Assembly (NCBI GenBank): GCA_038146985.1
Contig: JAYQSQ010000009.1
Location: 496,001-560,000 of the forward strand
Reading direction: 5' to 3'
DNA: 64,000 nt
Source: JADHLJ01 sp038146985
GTDB taxonomy: Bacteria > Pseudomonadota > Alphaproteobacteria > Thalassobaculales > Thalassobaculaceae
Made by a program: the position numbers and the translations under genes. Shown in pieces: positions 1-8,427 of the stretch. The stretch's first letter is position 1. Each line of letters opens with the position of its first letter. The notes beneath the pieces were generated by a model, which was not told the origin of the DNA, ran no database searches, and saw only the letters and a program-made list of their open reading frames with translations.

Positions 1-1
1 G

Positions 2-511
2 GTTGCCCCGCGTCAATGGCTCGGCGTGGTGATCGGTTTCGCGGGGCTGATCCTGGTGCTCTGGCGCAAGCTGGATCTCGGAGAGATTGATCCGCTATCC
101 CTCGGACTGGTCTGCCTGGGCGTCTGTTTCATCACGGCCGGAGCGTTGTACCAGCAGCGCTTTTGTTCCGGCATGGATTTGTTGAGCGGCAATGTCATAC
201 AGGCGGCCGTTGCGGCGGTGGTCACCGGACTTGGGGCCTGGTGGCTGGAAGAGATGCGGGTCGACTGGGACCCGAGGTTTGTCGGCGCTCTGGCCTGGAT
301 GGTGATCGTGGTCTCGCTCGGCGCGCATTCGTTACTTCTCATGATGCTGCGTCATAGCCAGGCGACCAAGGTAGCCAGCTTGTTTTATCTGACGCCGCCG
401 ACGGCGGCCGTCATGGCGTTTTTCATGTTCGACGAACGCCTGACGCTCCTTGCGCTTGCCGGCATGGCGGTCACCGTGCTTGGCGTGGCGCTGGTGGTGC
501 GGCGGGATTAG
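2..511 (+). CDS. EamA/DMT-family transporter, C-terminal part (5' truncated by window)
   Basis: The reading frame is open from base 2, so the gene begins outside the window. The visible 169 residues contain about five hydrophobic segments with short charged loops, the C-terminal half of a ten-helix drug/metabolite transporter. The last pair of helices carries the usual pattern of this superfamily: a segment with LTPPTAAVMAFFMFDERL followed by a final helix and a short basic tail (VVRRD). Such inner-membrane carriers export metabolites or amino acids. The substrate cannot be read from sequence. It stands alone, with a 184-base gap before the next gene. Confidence 0.85.
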   Translation, partial: VAPRQWLGVVIGFAGLILVLWRKLDLGEIDPLSLGLVCLGVCFITAGALYQQRFCSGMDLLSGNVIQAAVAAVVTGLGAWWLEEMRVDWDPRFVGALAWMVIVVSLGAHSLLLMMLRHSQATKVASLFYLTPPTAAVMAFFMFDERLTLLALAGMAVTVLGVALVVRRD

Positions 512-695
512 CGATGCGACCATCATCGCATGACGGCTTCACCCCGGTCTTCGACCGGCGGGAGATATTCTTGCAGGCGTTGTATTGTGCAGGTATGCAT
601 GCATTCCTACATCCGAGGTGCTGAACTCGGCTGCGTATCGTCGCGAATGGTCGCTTCGAGCGCGCGGTGCTGGAACCCTGGGAGACTGGTCCGTC

Positions 696-1748
696 ATGTT
701 CGAAGCCTTTTCGCCAAGCCCGTTCCTGATCTTCGTTATCGCCTCGGTCGTTGTCGCCTTCATTCTGGTTTCGGCGGCGGTGAAGACGGTGCCCCAGGCC
801 TCTGAATGGACCGTCGAGCGTTTCGGGCGCTACACCCGCACGCTCAAGCCGGGACTGCATCTGATCATGCCGGTCATCGACCGGGTCGGCACGAAACTCT
901 CGATGCGCGAGACGGTGCTGGATATCCCGAGCCAGGACGTCATCACGCTCGACAACGCCACGGTTTCCGCCGACGGCGTGACCTTTTTTCAGGTGATGGA
1001 CGCGGCCAAGGCGGCTTATGAGGTCAACGATCTGATGCAGGCGATCACGGCCCTGTCGATGACCAACATCCGCTCGGTCATCGGCGGCATGCCGCTGGAT
1101 GACGTGCTCTCCCGCCGCGACGACATCAACGAGCGGCTGCTCCGGGTGATCGATCACGCAACCAATCCCTGGGGGGTCAAGGTGACGCGGGTCGAGATCA
1201 AGGATCTGGCCCCGCCCCGGGACCTGACCACCGCCATGAACCAGCAGATGATGGCGGAACGGCAGAAACGCGCCGAAATCTTGCAGGCCGAGGGTGAGAA
1301 ACAGGCGGCGATCCTGCGCTCCGAAGGTGAGAAGGCCTCGCAGATCCTGGAGGCCGAGGGCCGCAAGGAAGCCGCCTTCCGTGATGCCGAGGCCCGCGAG
1401 CGGGCGGCCGAGGCCGAAGCCAAGGCGACCACCATGGTCTCGGAAGCCATCGCCGGCGGCGACATCCAGGCGATCAACTATTTCGTCGCCCAGCGCTATG
1501 CCGAAGCGTTGGAAAAGGTCGCGTCCGCCAACAACCAGAAGGTCATCATGATGCCGCTGGAGGCCTCAAGCTTGATCGGCAGCATCGCCGGCATTGGAGA
1601 GCTGGCGAAATCGGTATTCGATCGCGGCGATGGCGGCGGGACCGGTCCCGGAGGTTCGGGCGGCGGCGCCGGACCGCGAGCCCAACGTCGGTCGCCGCCA
1701 GGCGCCACGGAAACGCGGTCGTCCGGCGACAATGGCCCGTGGAGTTGA
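696..1748 (+). CDS. SPFH/band 7 (stomatin-like) membrane protein, QmcA type
   Basis: 350 residues. One N-terminal transmembrane helix (about residues 8-28) is followed by an SPFH domain, recognisable from ERFGRYTRTLKPGLHLIMP and a VTRVEIKDLAPP segment. A long Ala/Glu-rich coiled coil with repeated AEGEK units follows, then a Gly-rich tail. The frame is open further upstream, but the ATG at 696 has a GGGAG about 11 bases before it and starts directly before the membrane helix. SPFH proteins form large oligomers in membrane microdomains. The NfeD-family gene 13 bases downstream is their usual operon partner, which supports the call. Confidence 0.9.
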   Translation: MFEAFSPSPFLIFVIASVVVAFILVSAAVKTVPQASEWTVERFGRYTRTLKPGLHLIMPVIDRVGTKLSMRETVLDIPSQDVITLDNATVSADGVTFFQVMDAAKAAYEVNDLMQAITALSMTNIRSVIGGMPLDDVLSRRDDINERLLRVIDHATNPWGVKVTRVEIKDLAPPRDLTTAMNQQMMAERQKRAEILQAEGEKQAAILRSEGEKASQILEAEGRKEAAFRDAEARERAAEAEAKATTMVSEAIAGGDIQAINYFVAQRYAEALEKVASANNQKVIMMPLEASSLIGSIAGIGELAKSVFDRGDGGGTGPGGSGGGAGPRAQRRSPPGATETRSSGDNGPWS

Positions 1749-1761
1749 GTGAGGCGCGCGG

Positions 1762-2235
1762 ATGGACGAATACCTCGCCTGGTTTCTGAACATCACCCAT
1801 TGGCATTGGCTGGCCCTGGCTGTCGCGCTTGCCGGGTTCGAAATGCTGTCCATGTCGTTCTTCCTGATTTTCCCGGCGCTGTCGGCGGCGTTGCTCGGGT
1901 TGATCGTCTATGTCGAGCCGGGCCTGGACTGGCGTATCCAGGTCCTGATTTTCGCGGCGCTGTCGGTGGTGACGACGATGCTGGGCCGTGCCTGGCTCAG
2001 GAAGGTTCGCGGCGTCGACGGCCCGCAGGTCGTGAACGTGCGTGGCCAGACCTATGTCGGACGGCGCCTTCGCACGACCGACGCGCTTGAGAACGGCCGG
2101 GGCCGGGTGCATATGGATGACACTTGGTGGACCGCCCGGTCCGTCGACGGCGCGCCGATCGATGCCGGCATGCTGATCGAGGTGGTGGAGGTCGATGGCG
2201 CAACGCTACTGGTCAAGACTGTCGGAGAGTCCTAG
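1762..2235 (+). CDS. NfeD-family membrane protein
   Basis: 157 residues. Two or three transmembrane helices occupy about residues 12-75, and a soluble C-terminal OB-fold-like domain follows, with GRGRVHMDDTWWTARS and a final EVVEVDGATLLVKT strand pattern typical of short NfeD proteins. NfeD proteins partner with SPFH proteins. The SPFH gene ends 13 bases upstream, so the two are almost certainly cotranscribed. No serine-protease domain is present, so this is the short NfeD1b-like form rather than the long ClpP-class form. Its biochemical role is not established. Confidence 0.88.
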   Translation: MDEYLAWFLNITHWHWLALAVALAGFEMLSMSFFLIFPALSAALLGLIVYVEPGLDWRIQVLIFAALSVVTTMLGRAWLRKVRGVDGPQVVNVRGQTYVGRRLRTTDALENGRGRVHMDDTWWTARSVDGAPIDAGMLIEVVEVDGATLLVKTVGES

Positions 2236-2350
2236 TCATCGGCGGCCGAGCCGTTTCGGCTGCCAGAGGAACCTGAACTGAACCGCCAAATTCCTTGCAA
2301 AACCGGGCGTCCGCGCCTAGCTTGCGGCGCTCAATTTCAAGGACCGCACC

Positions 2351-3949
2351 ATGCGCCTGTTAGACGATATTTCCGAAGAGCTTCTCGGTAACGCCCGTGC
2401 CTGGCCGTTCGAGGAAGCGCGGAAAATCATCAAGCGGCTAGGTGGCAAGCCGCCGGCCAAGGGGTACGTGCTCCTTGAGACCGGCTATGGCCCGTCCGGT
2501 CTGCCGCATATCGGCACCTTCGGCGAAGTGTTCCGGACCACGATGGTGCGCAACGCCTTCACGCGCCTGACCGGCATCGAGAGCAAGCTGGTCGCGTTTT
2601 CCGACGACATGGACGGGCTGCGCAAGGTGCCCGACAACATTCCGAACCAGGAAGCCACGGCGAAATTCCTGAACAAGCCGTTGACCAAGGTGCCGGATCC
2701 GTTCGGGACCCATGAGAGTTTCGGCCATCACAACAACGCCATGCTTCAGCGGTTTCTGGACTCTTTCGGTTTCGAGTACGAGTTCCGCAGTTCCACGGAG
2801 TGCTATGCGAGCGGGCTTTTCGATGACGCCCTGATGGACGTGCTGCGGCACTACGATCAGATCATGGACATCATGCTGCCGACCCTGCGCGAGGAACGGC
2901 GGCGCACATATTCGCCGTTTCTGCCGATCTGTCCGCGCAGCGGCGATGTCCTGCAGGTGCCGACGTTGGAGCGGAACGTCGACGCCGGTAGCATCGTCTA
3001 CGAAGATCCCGAGACCGGCGCGAAGGTCGAGGTGCCGATTACCGGCGGCGCCTGCAAGCTGCAATGGAAGGTCGATTGGGCGATGCGCTGGCATTCGCTC
3101 GGCGTCGACTACGAGATGTCCGGCAAGGACCTGATCGACAGCGTCAAGGCCTCCTCACGGATCTGCCGGGCGATCGGCTCGCCGCCGCCGGAGACATTGA
3201 CCTATGAGCTGTTCCTGGACGAGCAAGGCCAGAAGATCTCCAAGTCCAAGGGCAACGGTATCGCGGTCGACGAGTGGCTGAAATATGGCCCGCCGGAAAG
3301 CCTTTCGCTGTTCATGTTCCAGCAGCCCAAACGGGCCAAGCGTCTGTATTTCGATGTCATTCCGAAGAACACCGATGACTATGTGACGTTCCGCTCAAAG
3401 GTGCGTGAAGAAGAGGCCGACAAGCGGATCGAGAATCCGGCCTGGCATATTCACGGCGGCGACGTACCCGGCGATGCGGTGCCGCTGAGCTTCGCGCTGC
3501 TGCTCAATCTCGCGAGCGTCTGCCATGCCGAGGATACCGGCGTGATCTGGGGCTATATCCGCCGCTACGCGCCCGAAGCCTCGCTTGAGGCCAATCCGTT
3601 CCTCGACCGGCTGGCGGAATACGCGGTCCGGTACTATCAGGATTTTGCCCGCCCGGCGAAGACCTACCGGGCGCCCGACGCGCGCGAACGGGCAGCGCTG
3701 ACGGATCTGGCGAAGGCGCTGTCGGACCTCGCCGGGGATACCTCCGCCGAGGATATCCAGACCGTCGTCTATGAGGTCGGCAAGCAGCACGCATTCGAGA
3801 ATCTGCGCGATTGGTTCATGGCACTCTACCAGGTGCTGCTGGGACAGGATCAGGGACCGCGTTTCGGCTCTTTCGTGGCACTCTATGGTCTCCAGGAGAC
3901 GGTGGACCTTATCGAAAAAGCGCTGAAGGGCGAGGTTCTGGCGGCATAG
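2351..3949 (+). CDS. lysK: Lysine--tRNA ligase, class I (archaeal type)
   Basis: 532 residues. It charges tRNA-Lys with lysine at the expense of ATP. Class I signatures are present: the HIGH-like motif PHIGT near residues 52-56 after GYGPSG, and the KMSKS-like motif KISKSKG near 295-301. The length fits class I LysRS and the sequence is unrelated to class II LysS. Class I LysRS is general in archaea and also occurs in many alphaproteobacteria, so it is not evidence of recent transfer here. It is monocistronic, with 115 bases upstream and a small secreted-protein gene downstream. Confidence 0.95.
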   Translation: MRLLDDISEELLGNARAWPFEEARKIIKRLGGKPPAKGYVLLETGYGPSGLPHIGTFGEVFRTTMVRNAFTRLTGIESKLVAFSDDMDGLRKVPDNIPNQEATAKFLNKPLTKVPDPFGTHESFGHHNNAMLQRFLDSFGFEYEFRSSTECYASGLFDDALMDVLRHYDQIMDIMLPTLREERRRTYSPFLPICPRSGDVLQVPTLERNVDAGSIVYEDPETGAKVEVPITGGACKLQWKVDWAMRWHSLGVDYEMSGKDLIDSVKASSRICRAIGSPPPETLTYELFLDEQGQKISKSKGNGIAVDEWLKYGPPESLSLFMFQQPKRAKRLYFDVIPKNTDDYVTFRSKVREEEADKRIENPAWHIHGGDVPGDAVPLSFALLLNLASVCHAEDTGVIWGYIRRYAPEASLEANPFLDRLAEYAVRYYQDFARPAKTYRAPDARERAALTDLAKALSDLAGDTSAEDIQTVVYEVGKQHAFENLRDWFMALYQVLLGQDQGPRFGSFVALYGLQETVDLIEKALKGEVLAA

Positions 3950-4023
3950 TGGGGCCGAGCGGTCTTTGTATTGGCGACCGTTATCCCTTAGACTGAGAAC
4001 CGGTTGCAGGCGTGGAGGTTTCC

Positions 4024-4200
4024 ATGCGCGGAGTGTCAGTCCTGGTCGTCTTGATCCTGGCGTTCGGTTTCGCCGGAACCAGCCGTGCTGAGTACCCGAT
4101 ATACGACTGCGCCGAATACGCGGACGAAGATCAGATGACACCGGTTCCGAAACCGACCGTGCCCCGCACGCCGCTGCCGGCCGAAGAACCGCTTTCCTGA
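4024..4200 (+). CDS. Small secreted hypothetical protein
   Basis: 58 residues. An N-terminal signal peptide (MRGVSVLVVLILAFGFAGTSRA) ends at an AxA-like SRA site. The mature part is only about 36 residues, acidic and proline-rich, with two Tyr-rich stretches and one cysteine. The ATG at 4024 is preceded by GGAGG with 5 bases of spacing, which favours it over an in-frame GTG 12 bases upstream. I do not recognise a family. Export of a short proline-rich peptide is all that can be inferred. Confidence 0.55.
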   Translation: MRGVSVLVVLILAFGFAGTSRAEYPIYDCAEYADEDQMTPVPKPTVPRTPLPAEEPLS

Positions 4201-4203
4201 CCC

Positions 4204-4803
4204 TTAGGCGACGCCGAGCTTCTCGGCGACGAAATCCAGCCGGTCCTGTCCCCAGAACAGCTCCTCGTCGATGACATAGGAGGGCGCGCCGAAGATCCCG
4301 CGTGTGATGGCCTCCTGGGTGTCGTCCTTGAGGCGCTGAGCGGTTTCCGGAGCGTTGGCGCCGGCCATGACCTTCGATGCGTCAAGGCCGCAGCGCTGGC
4401 AGATCGCCGAAATCACCTTGGGGTCGTCGATATTGCGGTCATCCTCCCAAAGAGCCGCGAGGATGGCGTTTGAGAAGGCGAGGGCATCCATCCCCGCCTC
4501 GCGCGCGGCGATGATGGCATGCGAGGAGATCGGCGCGGTCGAGGGAAAGTTCTCCGGCTCGATCTGCATCGGTGAGCCCCGCCGGCGCTTCCAGCGCGCG
4601 AGTTCCATCAGCCGGTACGCCCTCCGCTGGGGCGCCCGCTTCGGCAGTGGCAGGCCTCCGGAGACCGCGAAAATTTCGCCGAACATCACGGGATAGACAT
4701 TCACCGTCGCGCCGGCCTTCGCCGCCATTTCGGTAAACGGCTTGCTGCCGAGATAGGTCCACGGACTGGACGTGGACATGAAATAGTCGATGACGGCGAC
4801 CAT
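4204..4803 (-). CDS. 2-hydroxychromene-2-carboxylate isomerase family protein (DsbA-like fold)
   Basis: 199 residues. The N-terminus has the family pattern DYFMSTSSPWTYLGS, where a Ser replaces the thioredoxin CxxC and binds glutathione. The C-terminus has GIFGAPSYVIDEELFWGQDRL, the cis-proline region (GAPS) and the FWGQDR signature. The family is a kappa-class GST relative. NahD-type members isomerise 2-hydroxychromene-2-carboxylate in naphthalene breakdown, but most homologues have unknown substrates. No naphthalene genes are nearby. It lies 48 bases downstream of an FAD oxidase on the same strand, so they may form a small operon. Confidence 0.88.
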   Translation of the reverse strand: MVAVIDYFMSTSSPWTYLGSKPFTEMAAKAGATVNVYPVMFGEIFAVSGGLPLPKRAPQRRAYRLMELARWKRRRGSPMQIEPENFPSTAPISSHAIIAAREAGMDALAFSNAILAALWEDDRNIDDPKVISAICQRCGLDASKVMAGANAPETAQRLKDDTQEAITRGIFGAPSYVIDEELFWGQDRLDFVAEKLGVA

Positions 4804-4851
4804 AAACGTCTCCCCTGCCGGATCAGGTGGGGATCTTATCGGCGGACCCGG

Positions 4852-5961
4852 TCAGGACGCCAGCATTTCCGCCACGTGGTCGGCGATGGCGAGCGAGCTG
4901 GTCATGCCGGGGCTCTCGATAGCGTAGAGGTTGATCAGCCCGGGGACGCCATGCTCCCTCGGCCCGTGGATCACATAGTCGGTCGCCGGCTCGCCCGGAG
5001 CCTGGATTTTCGGGCGGATCCCGGAATAGCCCGGCTGCAGCGCGCCGTCCGGCAGGCCCGGCCAATATTTGCGCACGGCGGCATAAAAGCTGTCGGAACG
5101 GCCAGGATCGACGTCGTAATTGATCTCGTCGATCCATTCCACGTCCGGGCCGAAACGTGCCTGGCCCGCGAGATCGAGGGTCAGATGGACCCCGAGACCC
5201 GCCTGTTCCGGCGCCGGATAGATCAGCGACGAGAACGGCGCCCGGCAGCCCGAGAGTGAATAGTAATTACCCTTGCAATAGTGCCAGGGCGGGATCCGGT
5301 CCTTCGGAAAGCCGGCGAATTCATGGGTCAGCTTCTGAGTGTGCAGGCCGGCGGCGTTGACGACGGTTTTTGCCTTCAACGTCATCGCGCCATCGCCGCC
5401 GACCTCTAGGACGATCCCGTCCTCGGCAACCTTGCCGCGTTCGACCGGTGCGAAGAACGCGATCATCGCGCCCTTGGCCTCGGCATCGCCTTGCAGGCCG
5501 AGCATATAGGAATGACTGTCCGCGACCCCGGTGGAGGGCGACCAGAGGGCGGTGACGCAGCGCAGGTCCGGCTCGCGCGCCACCACCTCGTTGTGCGAGA
5601 GAAACTCGAGATCCGTTACCCCGTTCTTCTCAGCCCGCTCCTTGATCTGCTGGAGCGCCGGGATCTGGTCTTCCGAGGTGGCGACGATCAGCTTGCCCAG
5701 GCGCTTGAACGGGATGCCGCGCTCCTCCATGAAACGGTACATCTTCAGCTTGCCCTCGACACAGAACTTGGCCTTCAGGCTGCCGGGCTCGTAATAAATG
5801 CCGGCATGGATGACCTCGGAATGGCGCGAACTGGTCTCGGTGCCGATCGCCTCGGCCCGCTCCAGCACGATCACTTCGCGGCCCTGAAGGGCGAGCGCGC
5901 GGGCGCAGGCGAGGCCCACCACGCCGGCTCCGATCACCACGCAATCCACGCTCTCGGTCAC
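4852..5961 (-). CDS. FAD-dependent oxidoreductase, L-2-hydroxyglutarate oxidase (LhgO)-like
   Basis: 369 residues of the DAO superfamily. An N-terminal Rossmann motif GAGVVGLACARALALQGREVIVLE binds FAD (residues 11-34). SSRHSEVIHAGIYYEPGSLK is the hallmark of the LhgO/L-2-hydroxyglutarate dehydrogenase branch, and the C-terminus has GLINLYAIESPGMTSSLAIAD. LhgO returns L-2-hydroxyglutarate to 2-oxoglutarate, but many alphaproteobacterial homologues act on other 2-hydroxy acids, so the substrate is a guess. The start codon ATG at 5961 is followed by the FAD motif within ten residues, as usual. A palindromic repeat begins about 95 bases upstream. Confidence 0.85.
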   Translation of the reverse strand: MTESVDCVVIGAGVVGLACARALALQGREVIVLERAEAIGTETSSRHSEVIHAGIYYEPGSLKAKFCVEGKLKMYRFMEERGIPFKRLGKLIVATSEDQIPALQQIKERAEKNGVTDLEFLSHNEVVAREPDLRCVTALWSPSTGVADSHSYMLGLQGDAEAKGAMIAFFAPVERGKVAEDGIVLEVGGDGAMTLKAKTVVNAAGLHTQKLTHEFAGFPKDRIPPWHYCKGNYYSLSGCRAPFSSLIYPAPEQAGLGVHLTLDLAGQARFGPDVEWIDEINYDVDPGRSDSFYAAVRKYWPGLPDGALQPGYSGIRPKIQAPGEPATDYVIHGPREHGVPGLINLYAIESPGMTSSLAIADHVAEMLAS

Positions 5962-6054
5962 GTCACTCTCCTGCGTCCGGGGGTCGGCATCGCTTACCCA
6001 GCCCTCGGCCTGCCGTCAAGGCGGCAGCGCGGGGAGGGAGGCCGCGGCTGGGTC

Positions 6055-6164
6055 GACAGGGCCCTTCGAGACGGGCCTGGCGGCCCTCCTCAGGGTGAGC
6101 CCGACTTTACCAAATTAAAACTCACCCTGAGCAGATGCGAAGCATCGTCTCGAAGGGGCCTGTC
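6055..6164. repeat. REPIN-like palindromic intergenic repeat, copy A
   Basis: A 110-base inverted repeat. The outer arms GACAGG...CCTGTC enclose CCCTTCGAGACG and its complement CGTCTCGAAGGGG, and the inner arms are CCTCAGGGTGAG and CTCACCCTGAG around an AT-rich 20-base centre. Each arm carries its own small hairpin (GGGCC-TGGC-GGCCC on the left, GATGC-GAA-GCATC on the right). Three further copies (6503, 41552, 44904) keep the outer and inner words but change the small-hairpin sequences. It lies between the LhgO-like gene and the GIY-YIG gene. Confidence 0.9.
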
Positions 6165-6213
6165 CGACAAAAAGGCGCCCTGGGCCATCCATAGACCGGT
6201 TGAGGAGACTGGG

Positions 6214-6504
6214 ATGGTTTGGCTTTACATTCTTCGATGTAGCGATGGCACGTTCTATACGGGCACGACGCGACGGTCGCTTGAGGCGAGGGTTGGGGAA
6301 CACAATGCCGCGCACTACGTTGGCTTCACGGCTAAGCGGAGGCCTGTGCGATTGGTATTTGCGCAAGAGTTCAATGATCCCCGCGATGCGATTTCCGCTG
6401 AGCGGCAAGTCAAGGGATGGAGCCGCGCAAAAAAAGCGGCGTTGATTGCTGGACAGTTCGATCTGCTGGTCACTTTAGCCCGACGACGGCGATCGCTGGA
6501 TTGA
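6214..6504 (+). CDS. GIY-YIG nuclease domain protein (UPF0213/YhbQ-like)
   Basis: 96 residues, consisting of just the GIY-YIG domain. It starts VWLYILRCSDGTFYTGTT (the YIL...YTG core), followed by LEARVGEHN with the conserved Arg, and then AERQVKGWSRAKKAALI, where Glu is the metal ligand of the family. The ATG at 6214 has GAGGAG 6 bases upstream; longer in-frame extensions are antisense to the LhgO-like gene and unlikely. These small single-domain proteins are predicted DNA nucleases with no settled role. This one is tightly flanked: copy A of the palindromic repeat ends 50 bases before it, and copy B begins at its stop codon. Confidence 0.88.
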   Translation: MVWLYILRCSDGTFYTGTTRRSLEARVGEHNAAHYVGFTAKRRPVRLVFAQEFNDPRDAISAERQVKGWSRAKKAALIAGQFDLLVTLARRRRSLD

Positions 6505-6610
6505 CAGAACCCTTCGAGACGGCACTTCGTGCCTCCTCAGGGTGAGTGAAACTGGACTGAAATGTACTCACCCTGAGGAGCGCGGCACGCGCGTCTCGAA
6601 GGGTCCTGTC
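6503..6610. repeat. REPIN-like palindromic intergenic repeat, copy B
   Basis: Same architecture as copy A: GACAGAACCCTTCGAGACG, inner CCTCAGGGTGAG, an AT-rich centre, CTCACCCTGAGG, then CGTCTCGAAGGGTCCTGTC. The small hairpins are different but still paired (GGCAC-TTC-GTGCC on the left, GCGCG-GCA-CGCGC on the right). The left edge overlaps the stop codon of the GIY-YIG gene, so that gene is bracketed by copies A and B within about 560 bases. Confidence 0.9.
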
Positions 6611-6685
6611 TGCCTGGGGTAGGATGGCGCATTGACCATCCTCCGCCCCGGTTGCTTTCATGCCGCATGAAAGAGGGAGGCGCCC

Positions 6686-7492
6686 ATGCCCATTGATCCC
6701 GTGCCGGCAGTGACCGAGGCCGAGGCAACCGGCGAGACGGCGGAGATCTATGCCGATATCCGCGCGACGCTCGGCATCGGCGTCGTCAATCTGATCTGGC
6801 GGCACCTGGCGACCATGGACGGTGCGCTGCCCTGGGTCTGGTCGGCGATCAAGCCGGTCTATGTTTCCGGCGCGGCGGCGCGGGAAGCGGCGGCGCTGTT
6901 CGACGGATTGGGTCTGCCGGAACTGCCGATCTTCCCGGAAGCGGCCTTGCGGGTCGCCGGTGTCGGCGACGCCGACCGGGAGACCGTCATCGCCATCCTG
7001 GACAGCTACAATCGCGGAAACTCCCTCAATCTCATCGCGTTGTCCGCCCTGGCCGTGGAACCTTCCGGCGAGGCCCCGATCGCTTCAGCGGACGCGGTCG
7101 AGGCGGTGGCCAAGCCGATCCCCCCGTTGCCCAGTATGGAGGCGCTGGAGCCCGATATTCGGGACCTGGTTCTGGCGCTCAGCACTCTTGGCGCCGGACC
7201 GGGCGACCGCATCATCCCGAGCCTCTACCGCCATCTCGCCGGCTGGCCCGGCTTTCTGTCGCTGATCTGGTCCGTCATTGCGCCGATGCATCATGACGGG
7301 CGGCTTAAAGTACTGATGGATCGGGGCTGGGACGCGGCGCACCGTCACGCGGGACGGATCGCCGGAGCGGTCACCCTCGGCCCGGAACCGCCCAGCGCCG
7401 CCGAAGCACGGGCCGGGATCGAGGAATTCAAACGGACGGCGATCTCGCGCATGGTGCCGGTTGCGATGATCATCCGCCGGATGGTTGGGTAG
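6686..7492 (+). CDS. DehI-like helical-repeat protein (2-haloacid dehalogenase DehI family?)
   Basis: 268 residues with an internal duplication. EATGETAEIYADIRATLGIG plus IWRHLATMDGALPWVWSAIKP in the first half (about residues 11-58) is mirrored by LYRHLAGWPGFLSLIWSVIAP in the second (about 182-202). This tandem all-helical layout and the opening pattern match the DehI group, whose characterised member hydrolyses both enantiomers of 2-haloacids without a covalent intermediate. Most homologues have not been tested, so dehalogenase activity is inference. The ATG at 6686 is preceded by GAGGGAGG. There is no operon partner; the next gene begins 110 bases on. Confidence 0.55.
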   Translation: MPIDPVPAVTEAEATGETAEIYADIRATLGIGVVNLIWRHLATMDGALPWVWSAIKPVYVSGAAAREAAALFDGLGLPELPIFPEAALRVAGVGDADRETVIAILDSYNRGNSLNLIALSALAVEPSGEAPIASADAVEAVAKPIPPLPSMEALEPDIRDLVLALSTLGAGPGDRIIPSLYRHLAGWPGFLSLIWSVIAPMHHDGRLKVLMDRGWDAAHRHAGRIAGAVTLGPEPPSAAEARAGIEEFKRTAISRMVPVAMIIRRMVG

Positions 7493-7602
7493 GGCGCGCG
7501 ATACCTTCCCCGGGTTCACGGCACTCGTTTCGATTTTCGCGTAACACCAATCCCGCTAAGCCGATACAGTCAGGATAACCGCGCTTCAACCGGGAGAGTC
7601 TG

Positions 7603-8328
7603 ATGATCGATCTGCATTACTGGCCGACCCCCAACGGCAAGAAAGTCACCATTCTGCTCGAGGAACTGGGCGTTCCCTACAATGTGGTGCCCTGCAAGAT
7701 CAGCCAGGGAGATCAGTTCAAGCCCGAGTTCCTTAAGATCAACCCGAACCACCGCATGCCGGCCATGGTCGATACCGAGCCCGCGGATGGCGGCGAGCCG
7801 CTGTCGCTGTTCGAGTCCGGGGCGATCATGTTCTATCTCGCCGAGAAGTACGGCAGGTTCCTGCCGAGCGATGTGCGCGGCCGTCATACGGTGAATCAGT
7901 GGGTGAACTGGCAGATGGCGAACCAGGGCCCGAAACTTGGGGAATGCGGCCATTTCCTGCGCGTCGATCAGGCCAAGGAGGGCGACCAGTCCTACGCCAT
8001 CCGCCGTTTCACCGATGAGGCGAACCGGATCTACGGCGTGCTGAACAACGTGCTTTACCGCAGCAAGTACCTCGCCGGGGACGAGTACACGATCGCCGAC
8101 ATGATCTGCTATCCCTGGTGCATGAATTGGGAGTTCCAACGCCAGGATATCAACGAATTCAAACACATGAAGCGCTGGTTCGAGGAACTTGGCGCGCGGC
8201 CGGCGGTCCAGAAGGGCATGGCGGTCGGCAAGGACTGGTCGGTGGATCAGTCGACCCTGTCCGATGAGGAACGCGCCCGCATCCGCTCGATCATGTACAA
8301 CCAGCGCGCCCTGCCGGTGCCGGACTGA
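7603..8328 (+). CDS. Glutathione S-transferase, Nu-class (YfcG-like)
   Basis: 241 residues. The N-terminal thioredoxin-like domain begins IDLHYWPTPNGKKVTILLEE, where the TPNG turn is typical of Nu-class/disulfide-reductase GSTs. NHRMPAMVD gives the cis-Pro, and FESGAIMFYLAEK is the glutathione-binding Glu-Ser pair. The helical C-terminal domain contains GDEYTIADMICYPW. YfcG-type enzymes use glutathione or its disulfide as a redox cofactor. A close paralogue lies at 58596-59306 in this window. A 2-oxoglutarate oxygenase gene follows 99 bases downstream on the same strand, so a shared transcript is possible. Confidence 0.9.
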   Translation: MIDLHYWPTPNGKKVTILLEELGVPYNVVPCKISQGDQFKPEFLKINPNHRMPAMVDTEPADGGEPLSLFESGAIMFYLAEKYGRFLPSDVRGRHTVNQWVNWQMANQGPKLGECGHFLRVDQAKEGDQSYAIRRFTDEANRIYGVLNNVLYRSKYLAGDEYTIADMICYPWCMNWEFQRQDINEFKHMKRWFEELGARPAVQKGMAVGKDWSVDQSTLSDEERARIRSIMYNQRALPVPD

Positions 8329-8427
8329 GGCCGGCGTTTACGCCCGCGCCCGAAAACGGCGGGCATGGACAGCATTCCCGCCGGGCGGCAGGATAAGGGC
8401 ATGTGACTGGCGGTCGAGACGGTAACG

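Noticed and set aside
5491..6213. N-terminal extension of the GIY-YIG protein
   Set aside because: It is antisense to the LhgO-like gene and passes through the palindromic repeat; the ATG at 6214 has a good ribosome site and starts at the domain.
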